From Bacteroidia bacterium (GTDB taxonomy: Bacteria; Bacteroidota; Bacteroidia; Bacteroidales; Marinilabiliaceae), in NCBI GenBank assembly GCA_030526155.1, contig JAUNDI010000007.1, forward strand, positions 17,433 through 81,432: 64,000 nt of DNA. Reading direction: 5' to 3'. Each line of letters begins with the position of its first letter. The first letter of the stretch is position 1. Positions 9,510-17,902 of this stretch are shown here, in pieces. The translations under genes and the position numbers were made by a program. Below the pieces are notes generated by a model. It ran no database searches. It saw only the letters and a list, made by a program, of their open reading frames with translations, and was not told where the DNA came from.

Positions 9510-9550
9510 CGTATGCCTAGCGATAAGTTGGGCATACGTTTTTCTTTTTA
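9510..9550 (+). terminator. Intrinsic terminator after SLC13 transporter
   Basis: An 8-bp stem (CGTATGCC at 9510-9517 with GGCATACG at 9531-9538) is followed by TTTTTCTTTTT. Confidence 0.85.
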
Positions 9551-9577
9551 TTATCTTTACCGACAAAATAGAACAAG

Positions 9578-9949
9578 ATGGAAATAGGAAAGAATTATAC
9601 AGTGGAGATAACTGTAGAAGAGAAAGACACTGCGTTAGCGGTAGGGTCGGGTGCATTATTGGTGTTAGCTACACCAAGGATGATAGCTCTTATGGAAGAG
9701 GCAGCTATGAAGAGCGTTTCTAGTGACCTTTCGGAAGGTGATACGACTGTTGGTACATTGATGAATGTGAGTCATGTTAAAGCTACCCCAGTAGGGGCGA
9801 AGGTAACTGCAAGAGCAGAATTGACAGGCGTTGAGGGGCGAAAGTTGACATTTGAGGTAAAAGCCTATCAAGGAGAGACGCTCATAGGCGAAGGAACCCA
9901 TGAGCGCTTTGTGGTAAACATAGAACGATTTATGTCGAAATTAGGGTAG
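9578..9949 (+). CDS. Hotdog-fold thioesterase, FlK-like
   Basis: A 123-residue single hotdog domain of the fluoroacetyl-CoA-thioesterase-like group, cytoplasmic. The family pattern is ATPRMIALMEEAAM (with the conserved Thr and Glu), then VGTLMNVSHVKATPVGAKV (with the conserved His) and a GEGTHERFVV ending. The acyl-CoA substrate is unknown; in most genomes these are general acyl-CoA housekeeping thioesterases. A weak -7 box TATCTTTA (9552-9559) lies 18 bases before the ATG. Confidence 0.85.
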   Translation: MEIGKNYTVEITVEEKDTALAVGSGALLVLATPRMIALMEEAAMKSVSSDLSEGDTTVGTLMNVSHVKATPVGAKVTARAELTGVEGRKLTFEVKAYQGETLIGEGTHERFVVNIERFMSKLG

Positions 9950-9974
9950 AGAGATAGTTGAGGAGATGGAGGGG

Positions 9975-10955
9975 TTAGCCCCAACGTTCTGCTATCTCAT
10001 CTAGGATAGATTTTAGCTCAGGGATATGTTCTTCTCTGAGCATTTTTATTTTTGTTTCGCGGAAGTCCACGAGACCCTTGAAAGCTATAGCGAGGTGGCG
10101 GCGAACATGGAGGACAGCGCGACGCTCGTCGCCTATCCAATTCATTGTTTCGTCTATTTCTCTCTTAAGGATATCTACGAGTTGGTGCATAGATATAGGA
10201 GGGAGTTTCTCGCCTGTTTTAAGGAAATGCTTAACCTCGGAGAATATCCATGGTTTACCGATAGCAGCGCGACCGATCATTACGGCATCGACGCCATATT
10301 TGTCGAAAGCGTTACGAGCGCCCTCGGGAGTTGTGATATCGCCATTACCAATAATAGGTATATGCATACGAGGATTGTTTTTGACCTCGCCGATTAGGGT
10401 CCAATCAGCCTCTCCGGTGTACATCTGTGCTCGTGTGCGGCCGTGGATAGTGAGAGCAGAGATGCCCACATCCTGCAGACGCTCTGCGAGGTCGACAATA
10501 CATTTAGAGTTGGCGTCCCATCCTAGGCGTGTTTTGACTGTGACAGGCGTATGGTCGACCGCTGCAACGATTTGGCGGGTCATCTCTACCAGCTTAGGGA
10601 TGTCGCGGAGCATACCGGCGCCGGCGCCCTTACCAGCAATTTTCTTTACTGGGCAACCGAAGTTTATATCTATGATATCTGGGCCAGCCTTTTCTACGAT
10701 TTTAGCTGCCTCCACCATAGGCTCTATTTCGCGACCATATATTTGGACGCCGACTGGGCGCTCCTCAGCCAATATATTAAGCTTACGCATAGAGCTATCG
10801 ATATCTCGAATTATAGCGTCGGCGCTAACGAATTCGGTGTACATAAGATCTGCGCCAGCCTCCTTACATAGTCGGCGGAAAGGGATATCAGTAACATCCT
10901 CCATTGGAGCCAAGAGGATTGGCTCATGGCCTAAATCGAGCGAACCTATTTTCAT
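9975..10955 (-). CDS. dusB: tRNA-dihydrouridine synthase
   Basis: FMN-dependent reductase that makes dihydrouridine in the D loop of tRNAs. With ATG 10955 it has 326 residues. Recognisable blocks are ILLAPMEDVTDIPFRRLC, QIYGREIEP, DINFGCPVKKIAGKGAGAGM (with the catalytic Cys), LTIHGRTRAQMY and IGNGDI. An in-frame TTG at 10973 would add six residues, but a -7-like box TACTTTCG (10976-10983, minus strand) directly abuts it, so ATG is preferred. It converges on the thioesterase gene with a 25-base gap. Confidence 0.93.
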   Translation of the reverse strand: MKIGSLDLGHEPILLAPMEDVTDIPFRRLCKEAGADLMYTEFVSADAIIRDIDSSMRKLNILAEERPVGVQIYGREIEPMVEAAKIVEKAGPDIIDINFGCPVKKIAGKGAGAGMLRDIPKLVEMTRQIVAAVDHTPVTVKTRLGWDANSKCIVDLAERLQDVGISALTIHGRTRAQMYTGEADWTLIGEVKNNPRMHIPIIGNGDITTPEGARNAFDKYGVDAVMIGRAAIGKPWIFSEVKHFLKTGEKLPPISMHQLVDILKREIDETMNWIGDERRAVLHVRRHLAIAFKGLVDFRETKIKMLREEHIPELKSILDEIAERWG

Positions 10956-11025
10956 GATGTAATAAAATTGCAATGCGAAAGTAGTTTAAAAGTGTGACAA
11001 GCGCTCATTTTTACTACAAAAAAAA

Positions 11026-11043
11026 TGTTCCTTATAGTGAACA
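11026..11043 (+). promoter_or_regulatory. 18-bp palindrome upstream of tonB-like gene 1, possible operator
   Basis: TGTTCCTTATAGTGAACA is a palindrome with TGTTC and GAACA arms and a TATA centre. It ends 16 bases before the -7-like box TAACTTG at 11060, so it covers the -33 region. It closely resembles the three palindromes in front of the AAA/DUF4143 gene near 55 kb. Binding protein unknown. Confidence 0.45.
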
Positions 11044-11166
11044 ATTCAAAAAAAAGACATAACTTGCACTCGCTTTTGAGACCTAGTCTTGGGGGCGAAA
11101 TAGATTAGAAAAGACTTGACTTGACAAATAATAACGGCACTCCGCAAGTGCCACAATGTTTGACTT

Positions 11167-11853
11167 ATGGAAATTAAAAAGACTCCTAAGGCGGACCTTG
11201 AAAACAAGAAGTTGTTGTTCAACGAGATTGGCTTAGCGCTAGTTCTTCTTGGATGCTTTTTAGCATTTGAGTGGAGCACAAAGGCTGCTGAGATCAATGT
11301 TGACGCGATGGTTGACGAGGTTGTCGTTGAAGATGAGATGGTTCCAATAACCAAGCAGGAGGAGGTTAAGCCACCTCCACCACCTCCACCACCAAAGATG
11401 GCAGAGGTTCTTACCATCGTAACAGATGATACAGAGATTAATGACGAGCTTGAAATCTTCGATACTGAGGACTCTGACGACCGAGAGATCGAGTTTAAGG
11501 AGGTAGAGGTACAAGAAGAGGAAGAAGAGGAGGTAGAGGAGATTTTCGTAATTGCAGAGCAGATGCCAACATTCCCTGGCGGCGATGTAGAGTTGCGTAA
11601 ATACCTTGCTCAATCGGTTAAGTATCCTGTAATTGCTCAGGAGAATGGTATTCAGGGTCGTGTATTCGTATCATTCGTTGTAGACAAGACAGGTGCGGTA
11701 ACAAACGTAAGAGTTGCCCGTGGTATTGACCCTAACCTTGATAAAGAGGCTATTCGTGTGGTTAATTCCATGCCAAAGTGGACACCAGGTATGCAGCGTG
11801 GTAAACCTGTAAAAGTATCTTATACTGTACCTATCAACTTCGTGTTGCAGTAA
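11167..11853 (+). CDS. TonB-family energy transducer, copy 1
   Basis: Inner-membrane-anchored protein with a C-terminal TonB domain that couples the proton motive force to outer-membrane transporters. Its 228 residues comprise a short cytoplasmic start, one membrane segment (about 22-37), a proline run of eight residues (KPPPPPPPPKM), a strongly acidic linker (about 95-135) and the TonB_C domain (FPGGDVELRKYL to the end). The same length and architecture recur in the next gene, so the pair is a tandem duplication. The leader is about 100 bases. It is followed by a strong terminator, so each copy is transcribed alone. Confidence 0.9.
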   Translation: MEIKKTPKADLENKKLLFNEIGLALVLLGCFLAFEWSTKAAEINVDAMVDEVVVEDEMVPITKQEEVKPPPPPPPPKMAEVLTIVTDDTEINDELEIFDTEDSDDREIEFKEVEVQEEEEEEVEEIFVIAEQMPTFPGGDVELRKYLAQSVKYPVIAQENGIQGRVFVSFVVDKTGAVTNVRVARGIDPNLDKEAIRVVNSMPKWTPGMQRGKPVKVSYTVPINFVLQ

Positions 11854-11873
11854 TCAGTATAGCAATAATAGAG

Positions 11874-11908
11874 GAGAGTTGTCGATATTTCGGCGACTCT
11901 CTTTTTTT
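11874..11908 (+). terminator. Intrinsic terminator after TonB copy 1
   Basis: An 11-bp stem (GAGAGTTGTCG at 11874-11884 with CGGCGACTCTC at 11891-11901) is followed by seven T. Confidence 0.9.
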
Positions 11909-12109
11909 ATGGGGATGTGGGTGAGTGTTAACAAGTGTGGATTATGTGGATTGGTGTGTTGGGGTATTGTTAAATAGATTGAAATGTGCTCTATGGGGCT
12001 ATGAATTGTCATTATTAAGTGGTAGATTGCAATACAGAACAAGGCGCCAAGTTCTATAGTTTACGGAATTATTAATTGACATGTAATATGTCGTAATACG
12101 GCTTGAACT

Positions 12110-12796
12110 ATGGAGACAAAGAAAACACCAAGAGCAGATCTTGAGAACAAGAAAGGTCTATTCACTGAGATTGGGTTAGCAGTAGCACTTATAGTATGTT
12201 TTTCGGTATTTGAGTGGTCTACTACTGCGGCAGAGATAAACTTTACAGGAGTGTCAGAACCTGTAACCTTTGAGGATCAGATGATGGTTCCTATTACCCG
12301 TATGGAGACGCCTACGCCACCGCCACCACCTGCGCCAAAGCCAGCTGACATTATCACGATTATTGATGATGATGAAGAGCTGGTGGACGATTATGATTGG
12401 GCGTCATCTGAGGCGAATGAAGACGATGCGATAACCTATACTACGATAGAGGTAAAGCCAGAAGAGGAGGAAGATGATTCGGAGGTATTATTTATTACCG
12501 ATCAGATGCCAGTGTTCCCTGGCGGTGAGGTTGCATTACGCAAGTATCTAGCAGAGTCGATAAGGTATCCTGTTATGGCCATAGAGAGCAATGTACAAGG
12601 AAGGGTATTTGTGTCGTTTGTTGTTGATAAGACAGGAGCGGTAACGCAAGTGAAAGTTGCTCGAGGTATTGATGGCCTATTAGATAAAGAGGCATTGCGA
12701 GTAGTACAGTCGATGCCAAAATGGACGCCAGGCATGCAGAGAGGCAAAGCTGTGAATGTAGCCTATACGGTACCAATCAGTTTTGTATTGAAATAG
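12110..12796 (+). CDS. TonB-family energy transducer, copy 2
   Basis: Paralogue of the preceding gene, again 228 residues. The N-terminus (METKKTPRADLENKKG) and C-terminal TonB domain (QMPVFPGGEVALRKYLAESI) are nearly the same as in copy 1. The middle differs: the proline run is TPTPPPPPAPKP and the acidic linker has diverged. This pattern suggests duplication, followed by relaxed constraint on the periplasm-spanning linker. No clear -7 box was found in the 200 bases upstream. Partner receptors are unknown. Confidence 0.9.
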   Translation: METKKTPRADLENKKGLFTEIGLAVALIVCFSVFEWSTTAAEINFTGVSEPVTFEDQMMVPITRMETPTPPPPPAPKPADIITIIDDDEELVDDYDWASSEANEDDAITYTTIEVKPEEEEDDSEVLFITDQMPVFPGGEVALRKYLAESIRYPVMAIESNVQGRVFVSFVVDKTGAVTQVKVARGIDGLLDKEALRVVQSMPKWTPGMQRGKAVNVAYTVPISFVLK

Positions 12797-12803
12797 ATAT
12801 ATA

Positions 12804-12833
12804 GAGCGCGCAAGATATTGTGCGCTCTTTTTT
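12804..12833 (+). terminator. Intrinsic terminator after TonB copy 2
   Basis: A 9-bp stem (GAGCGCGCA at 12804-12812 with TGTGCGCTC at 12819-12827) is followed by six T. Confidence 0.88.
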
Positions 12834-12871
12834 GTTGGTGTGAGGGTGGTTGGTAGTGTGCGGATTCTCCC

Positions 12872-12883
12872 TTGTTCATCGCA
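12872..12883 (+). repeat. Variant of dispersed motif (TTGTTCATCGCA)
   Basis: TTGTTCATCGCA followed by AAAATTG. The same 12-mer occurs twice, in reverse orientation, in the tandem repeat at 63.6 and 63.7 kb. It may be a variant of TTGCTCGCA. Confidence 0.5.
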
Positions 12884-12934
12884 AAAATTGAAATTGAGAG
12901 ATAGAGATGAAATGCTATTGTAAAGGTAATTAGT

Positions 12935-12942
12935 TATATTTG
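12935..12942 (+). promoter_or_regulatory. -7 promoter box upstream of outer-membrane protein gene
   Basis: TATATTTG, 56 bases before ATG 12999. No good -33 element is visible. Confidence 0.55.
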
Positions 12943-12998
12943 GGTGCTATTATAATGTGAGTAGTGAACGTTATAAAACAAAGTAAAGAGAATAGGTA

Positions 12999-13760
12999 AT
13001 GAAGAAGCTATTATTGGTTATCGGATTGGTTATAGTATCAATTTCGGCTATTGGGCAGAAGGTTCAAGATGTGGTATATTTGAAGAATGGGAGTATTGTT
13101 AGGGGAGATGTGCTTGAATTAACACCTGGAGAGACGATAAAGATAGAGACTAGCGATAGGAGTGTGTTTGTGTATGATGCAAATGACGTCGTTCGTGTAG
13201 TAAAAGAGAAGGTGGATTATGAAGATTATGATAGGAGTAAGATTAGGCATCCACGCAGAGGGTATAGAGGCTTTGCGGATATGACGATAGGAGCGGGATT
13301 TGGCTATGATAAATATGGGCGAGAGTATGATTTTTCGCGTATTTCGCTTTCGACGGTACATGGTATACAATATAATGAGAAGTTTTTCTTTGGTGCAGGA
13401 GTAGCGATACAATCGTGGTGGGACGGTTGTGATTACCTTTATGAGTACGAAGGAGGGGTGCGATATGAAGATGTATATATTGATGCGTCGACAGTATCAA
13501 TCTTTGCAGATGTGCGTTGGGATATAATTGCTATGAGATGTACGCCTTATTTAGACTTAAGGCTAGGCGGTTATTTTGGAGATGTTGGTGGATTTTATTT
13601 TAGACCAACTTTAGGTGGACGGTTTAGGCACTTTAATGTATATTTTGGTGTAGAGATACAGCCAGGTGAGATAGAGACGGAGGGTGTGTTGAGGGGTTAT
13701 AAGGATTCGTATAATACGCTAATAATGGGTATAGCATTTGATTGGGGTGCTAGACATTAA
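12999..13760 (+). CDS. Putative outer-membrane beta-barrel protein
   Basis: Exported protein of 253 residues with a signal peptide ending near ISAIGQ (about residue 20). Residues 25-75 form a small domain (VVYLKNGSIVRGDVLEL) seen at the start of many Bacteroidetes surface proteins. The rest alternates aromatic and polar residues in short strands, rich in Tyr, Phe and Gly, as expected for a barrel of about eight strands. The function is not recognisable. It has its own promoter and shares a bidirectional terminator with the convergent gene. Confidence 0.7.
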   Translation: MKKLLLVIGLVIVSISAIGQKVQDVVYLKNGSIVRGDVLELTPGETIKIETSDRSVFVYDANDVVRVVKEKVDYEDYDRSKIRHPRRGYRGFADMTIGAGFGYDKYGREYDFSRISLSTVHGIQYNEKFFFGAGVAIQSWWDGCDYLYEYEGGVRYEDVYIDASTVSIFADVRWDIIAMRCTPYLDLRLGGYFGDVGGFYFRPTLGGRFRHFNVYFGVEIQPGEIETEGVLRGYKDSYNTLIMGIAFDWGARH

Positions 13761-13786
13761 ACGATTTGATGCGGGAGGAATAAATA

Positions 13787-13815
13787 AAGGTCGGACTTGT
13801 GTCCGACCTTTTGTG
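13787..13815. terminator. Bidirectional terminator
   Basis: A perfect 10-bp stem (AAGGTCGGAC at 13787-13796 with GTCCGACCTT at 13801-13810) has T-rich sequence on the plus side and A-rich sequence on the other. It lies between two convergent outer-membrane protein genes. Confidence 0.85.
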
Positions 13816-13833
13816 TTATGTATTATTCAAATA

Positions 13834-14421
13834 TTAGAATTTGAAAGATACACCTAGAGATAGGTGAGAGTAACGACCCCAGAAAGCAGTCTCTACGTTT
13901 AGACCGAAGTTGTCGCTAAGCATATAACGAGCGCCAGCGATGAAGTTGTAGATAAATTCGCCATCGTTGTCAGATTCAGCCTTCAAAGTGCCCATGCCTG
14001 GTACTTTTGTCTCAACCTTGTATTTTGTCCAATCTGCAATACCTACACGGAAGCCAGCGTAAGTGTCCAATGCAGGAATGAAACAATAGTGCATTGTACC
14101 GCGAGTAGCGATATGGAGGCGACGGCCCTTAACCTCAGCACCATCATAATCCTTGCTACCGAAACCGAAGCCGAGTTCTGCGCCGACACCGATAGCGCCC
14201 TTTCCATGAATCATGTCATCGAGTATTCCGTACTCGCCAGTGAGGCCGATAGCGTGTTGGGCGAAGCCGTCGATACCATTACCATAGCTCTCGAAAGAGC
14301 CGATAGAATAGAGAGCGTTGACGAGAATATCGCCCTTTCTGTACTCTGCGTTTTGAGCAGAAGCTGCAGAGTTGATAGCAAATAGAGCTACAACTGCTAC
14401 TACTAGTTTGTTTAATTTCAT
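13834..14421 (-). CDS. Small outer-membrane beta-barrel protein
   Basis: A 195-residue exported protein with a classical signal peptide (cleavage near SAASAQ, residue 23) and a C-terminal strand ending LGVSFKF, the terminal Phe pattern recognised by the BAM machinery. Strands alternate Gly and aromatic residues throughout (AELGFGFGSKD, AGARYMLSDNFG). This is an OmpX/PorT-like eight-stranded barrel by appearance. No specific ligand can be named. The promoter is at 14467-14474. Confidence 0.75.
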   Translation of the reverse strand: MKLNKLVVAVVALFAINSAASAQNAEYRKGDILVNALYSIGSFESYGNGIDGFAQHAIGLTGEYGILDDMIHGKGAIGVGAELGFGFGSKDYDGAEVKGRRLHIATRGTMHYCFIPALDTYAGFRVGIADWTKYKVETKVPGMGTLKAESDNDGEFIYNFIAGARYMLSDNFGLNVETAFWGRYSHLSLGVSFKF

Positions 14422-14466
14422 TGTTTTAATTATTTATCTGTTTATTTATTGTTGCTGTTGATAAGG

Positions 14467-14474
14467 CAAAAATA
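14467..14474 (-). promoter_or_regulatory. -7 promoter box for small barrel protein
   Basis: TATTTTTG on the minus strand, matching TAnnTTTG, 46 bases before the ATG at 14421. Confidence 0.6.
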
Positions 14475-14527
14475 GTTCTAATGTTGAAAGAATGCAATAG
14501 GAGAAGAGTTTATTGGTTGAAATCATT

Positions 14528-14535
14528 AACTTTGT
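14528..14535 (+). promoter_or_regulatory. -7 promoter box for rsgA
   Basis: TAACTTTG, 18 bases before ATG 14554, giving a leader of about a dozen bases. Confidence 0.65.
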
Positions 14536-14553
14536 AGTCAAATTACACACCAA

Positions 14554-15477
14554 ATGAAAGGAACTGTTATCAAATCGACGGGAAGCTATTATGATGTGCG
14601 AATAGAGGAGGATAATACTGTCATCTCTAATTGTCGCATTAAAGGCAAGATGCGTACGGACGACATCAAGAGTACCAACCCTGTGGCGGTAGGAGATTAT
14701 GTGAATATCTCTATTGAGTCGGGAGAAGGATTGATAACAGAGGTGTTACCTAGGAAGAATTATGTGGTGAGGAGGGCGTCCAATTTATCTAAACAGACAC
14801 ATATACTTGCGGCGAATGTGGACCAAGCCCTATTGGTAGTAACCATAAACTTTCCTGTTACCACTCCAGTTTTTATAGATAGATTTTTAGCCTCGGCAGA
14901 AGCCTTTGATGTGCCGGTGGTATTAGTATTCAATAAAGTTGACAGATACGACCAACAGTTAAGAGAAGAGTTGGAGGCATTTGAGAATATCTACAGAGCG
15001 ATGGGGTATGATGTAGTAGAGGTATCTGCCAAACATGAAGAGGGATTAGATCAGATAAAAGAGAGACTTAAAGGGAAGGTGAGTGTTGTTGCGGGGCATT
15101 CAGGAGTGGGGAAATCTACCCTTATTAATAAGATAGAGCCTGGGTTAAACCTCCGTACTGACGAGATAAGTGAGAGTAATAACAGTGGCAAGCATACCAC
15201 TACTTATGCTGAGATGCATCCATTTTCGTTTGGAGGCTATATAATAGATACTCCTGGAGTGCGAGGATTTGGCATAACAGGAATAGAGAAGAATGAGATA
15301 GCCCATTACTTTAGGGATATCTTCAAAGTGTCGGATAGATGCCAGTATAACAACTGTACGCATAGGCATGAGCCGGGGTGTGCGGTAAAGCAAGCGGTTG
15401 AAGAGGGGAAGTTGGCATTTAGTAGGTACCAGAGCTATATAAATATAGTAGATAGTTCGACTAGCAAATACAGATAA
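14554..15477 (+). CDS. rsgA: Ribosome small-subunit GTPase RsgA
   Basis: Circularly permuted GTPase that matures the 30S subunit. It has 307 residues: an N-terminal OB fold, then the permuted G motifs in the order G4 (NKVD, about 128), G5 (SAKHEEG), G1 (GHSGVGKSTL, about 182) and G3 (DTPG, about 233), then a C-terminal zinc knuckle (CQYNNCTHRHEPGC). Length and motif order are diagnostic. It is transcribed alone from the promoter at 14528. Confidence 0.96.
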   Translation: MKGTVIKSTGSYYDVRIEEDNTVISNCRIKGKMRTDDIKSTNPVAVGDYVNISIESGEGLITEVLPRKNYVVRRASNLSKQTHILAANVDQALLVVTINFPVTTPVFIDRFLASAEAFDVPVVLVFNKVDRYDQQLREELEAFENIYRAMGYDVVEVSAKHEEGLDQIKERLKGKVSVVAGHSGVGKSTLINKIEPGLNLRTDEISESNNSGKHTTTYAEMHPFSFGGYIIDTPGVRGFGITGIEKNEIAHYFRDIFKVSDRCQYNNCTHRHEPGCAVKQAVEEGKLAFSRYQSYINIVDSSTSKYR

Positions 15478-15564
15478 TTAGTGTAAATAGAGAGTGGATA
15501 TAAAAAATACGCCAATAAAAACGTGGTTATTTAATTTTTTTCATTGTAGCGTGAAAATTATATC

Positions 15565-15572
15565 TACCTTTG
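15565..15572 (+). promoter_or_regulatory. Promoter of PorT-like gene
   Basis: TACCTTTG with TTG at 15544-15546 as a probable -33 element (18-base spacing). The leader is about 30 bases. Confidence 0.7.
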
Positions 15573-15611
15573 CAACCAAGAATATTTATAGAAACCACTA
15601 TTAATTAGGTG

Positions 15612-16427
15612 ATGAATAAGAAAATAGCGTTACTCGCAATTACACTTTTGTTCCCTCTTGCTGCAACAGCTCAGCGAGGAGGTGATTATGATTATGAGGA
15701 GCCAGACAAAGAGATAGAGAGTCAGGTTAACTCAAATTCGAATAATGGCAGAGAGTTCCATTATGGTGTCAAGGTTGGTTTGAACTTCACAACTGTTAGT
15801 TCTGACGCAGATGATATCCAAGCCAAGGTTGGCCAGATGGGTTTCTTGTGCCGTTGGCAGTGGGAGAAGTGGGCCATACAGCCTGAGCTTATCTATTCGA
15901 AGATGGGCGTTCGATCATTGGAGAAGGAGATTCAGTGGAATCCTGATGAGGTATGGCGTCTTAATGGTCAGGATATAAAGGGTCATAGGGACTTGATGAA
16001 CGATGAAGATTTCAAGATTGGCTTTTATACAAAGTGTATACAAGTGCCAGTAATGTTCAAGTACTATGCTCCAATATTTGACAGAGGGTTGAATATTCAG
16101 GCGGGTCCTGTTTTATCTGTAGACCTAGATTATGATATTTCCACACCAATTCAAAAGGGATATCTTAAGGGTTACTATTTCGGAGAGAGAGAGCAGTATC
16201 GATCAAACGGCGAGAGAAGAGTTACGGGTGTAGAGTCTATGAGATATTTAGGTCGTGACCGTAATAGAGTTGGTGCTCTTGCGCAGTTTGGTATTGGTTA
16301 TGACTCTAAGTCGGGTATAGGCGTAGACTTCCGTTGTGCAATGGGTCTTACACCTGTATTTAAGAATTACTACAATACAAATGCGAAATATCGTGTTTGG
16401 TCTATATCATTCTCTTACGTATTTTAA
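15612..16427 (+). CDS. PorT-family outer-membrane beta-barrel protein
   Basis: Exported protein of 271 residues. The signal peptide ends near ATAQR. After a short acidic Asp/Glu/Asn-rich spacer the barrel begins at HYGVKVGLNFTTVSS, the pattern of the Bacteroidetes PorT-like outer-membrane family (PF13568), and ends in VWSISFSYVF with a terminal Phe. A GTG immediately before the ATG was not chosen. Related proteins take part in secretion or have no known role; context does not decide. Confidence 0.78.
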   Translation: MNKKIALLAITLLFPLAATAQRGGDYDYEEPDKEIESQVNSNSNNGREFHYGVKVGLNFTTVSSDADDIQAKVGQMGFLCRWQWEKWAIQPELIYSKMGVRSLEKEIQWNPDEVWRLNGQDIKGHRDLMNDEDFKIGFYTKCIQVPVMFKYYAPIFDRGLNIQAGPVLSVDLDYDISTPIQKGYLKGYYFGEREQYRSNGERRVTGVESMRYLGRDRNRVGALAQFGIGYDSKSGIGVDFRCAMGLTPVFKNYYNTNAKYRVWSISFSYVF

Positions 16428-16448
16428 TCAACGATATATATAAGATAG

Positions 16449-17549
16449 ATGTCATTACAGTGTGGAATAGTAGGATTGCCTAACGTAGGAAAGTCAACAC
16501 TTTTCAACTGTCTTTCAAACGCGAAAGCACAATCGGCTAATTTTCCATTTTGTACTATTGAGCCAAACGTTGGCGTTATTACGGTACCAGACAAGCGATT
16601 GGAGGTATTGGATTCGATAGTGCATTCGCAGCAGGTTGTACCTACTACAGTAGAGATAGTAGATATTGCTGGCCTTGTGAAAGGTGCGAGCAGAGGCGAG
16701 GGACTAGGCAATAAGTTCTTGGCGAATATTCGTGAGACTGATGCCATAATACATGTTCTTCGTTGCTTTGACGATGACAATATTACGCATGTGGATGGGT
16801 CGGTAGATCCGGTACGTGATAAAGAGGTAATAGATACAGAGCTTCAGATTAAGGATTTGGAGACGGTGGAGCAGCGCATACAGAAGTGCGAGAAGCAGGC
16901 CATCTCGGGCAAGGATCCTGAGGCGAAGAAGCAGTTGGATATATTACTTAGATATAGAGAGGCATTACAAGCAGGAAAGAATGCGCGTACGGTAGAGCTT
17001 ACAGAGCCAGAAGAGAAGATAGCTAAGGGCTTTTTCCTTTTGACATCAAAGCCGGTAATGTATGTATGTAATGTGGACGAAGGTTCTGTGGTTACAGGTA
17101 ATGCTTATGTTGAGGCTGTAAGGGAGGCTGTAAAGGACGAGGATGCAGAGATTCTTGTTATTGCGGCACAGACTGAGGCTGAGATTAATGAGTTGGAGAC
17201 ATACGAAGAGCGTCAGATGTTCTTGAATGACCTTGGTTTGGAGGAGTCGGGCGTTGTTAAGTTGATACGTTCAGCATATAGTCTTTTGAAGCTACGTACA
17301 TACTTTACGGTAGGTGAGAAAGAGATTAGAGCGTGGACCTTCCATGATGGCTTTAAGGCGCCTCAGGCAGCTGGTGTTATTCACTCTGATTTTGAGAAAG
17401 GCTTTATTCGTGCTGAGGTTATCAAGTATGAGGATTTCATTACATTGAAGTCTGAGGCTGCTTGTAAAGAGGCCGGAAAGCTTGGCGTTGAGGGAAAGGA
17501 GTATGTCGTACAAGATGGCGACATTATGCATTTCCGCTTTAACGTGTAA
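16449..17549 (+). CDS. ychF: Redox-regulated ATPase YchF (Obg family)
   Basis: Translation-associated P-loop protein that prefers ATP to GTP. It has 366 residues, the standard length. G1 is GLPNVGKSTLFN at residue 8 and DIAG is G3. The altered specificity region, the coiled-coil insertion (about 125-180) and the C-terminal TGS domain (TFHDGFKAPQAAGVIHSDF) are all present. It starts 21 bases after the PorT-like gene and may be read through from it; a tRNA follows. Confidence 0.96.
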   Translation: MSLQCGIVGLPNVGKSTLFNCLSNAKAQSANFPFCTIEPNVGVITVPDKRLEVLDSIVHSQQVVPTTVEIVDIAGLVKGASRGEGLGNKFLANIRETDAIIHVLRCFDDDNITHVDGSVDPVRDKEVIDTELQIKDLETVEQRIQKCEKQAISGKDPEAKKQLDILLRYREALQAGKNARTVELTEPEEKIAKGFFLLTSKPVMYVCNVDEGSVVTGNAYVEAVREAVKDEDAEILVIAAQTEAEINELETYEERQMFLNDLGLEESGVVKLIRSAYSLLKLRTYFTVGEKEIRAWTFHDGFKAPQAAGVIHSDFEKGFIRAEVIKYEDFITLKSEAACKEAGKLGVEGKEYVVQDGDIMHFRFNV

Positions 17550-17588
17550 AAAATAGAGGAAATATTTTGCGAGTGTAAATAATATTAT

Positions 17589-17596
17589 TACCTTTG
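17589..17596 (+). promoter_or_regulatory. tRNA-Cys promoter
   Basis: TACCTTTG with TTTTG 19 bases upstream, an almost ideal Bacteroidetes promoter, followed by GCACTCGC as at other tRNA promoters here. Confidence 0.75.
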
Positions 17597-17613
17597 CACT
17601 CGCAAAACCAAAG

Positions 17614-17685
17614 GGTCGGTTGGATGAGTGGCTTAGTCTACGGTCTGCAAAACCGTCTACAGCAGTTCGAATCTGCTACCGACCT
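17614..17685 (+). tRNA. tRNA-Cys (GCA)
   Basis: A 72-nt cloverleaf. The acceptor is GGTCGGT paired with ACCGACC, the anticodon is GCA at 17647-17649 in loop CTGCAAA, and the T loop is TTCGAAT. The discriminator is U, the identity base for cysteine. No CCA is encoded. Confidence 0.95.
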
Positions 17686-17691
17686 CAGAAG

Positions 17692-17722
17692 GCGATAGAG
17701 TTTTTCTCTATCGCTTTTTGTT
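17692..17722 (+). terminator. Terminator after tRNA-Cys
   Basis: A 9-bp stem (GCGATAGAG at 17692-17700 with CTCTATCGC at 17706-17714) is followed by a T run. Confidence 0.88.
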
Positions 17723-17902
17723 TTTATGTATGGTGGGGATGAGAGGGAATGTATTCGGTGGAGTTTGAGAGTGGGATTATGATTATATAGGAAATAGAGA
17801 AGGCAACATTCTAGTCTCTTAGAAGGGGAGAGGTAGGATGTTGCCTAAATAGTTTATTGGTTGCGAGAGATTTTGAATTTCTCGGCTTGGGTTATCTTAC
17901 CA

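Noticed and set aside
10078-10962. Long plus-strand frame of 294 codons opposite dusB
   Set aside because: It is the antisense shadow of a clearly functional dusB gene with all family motifs.
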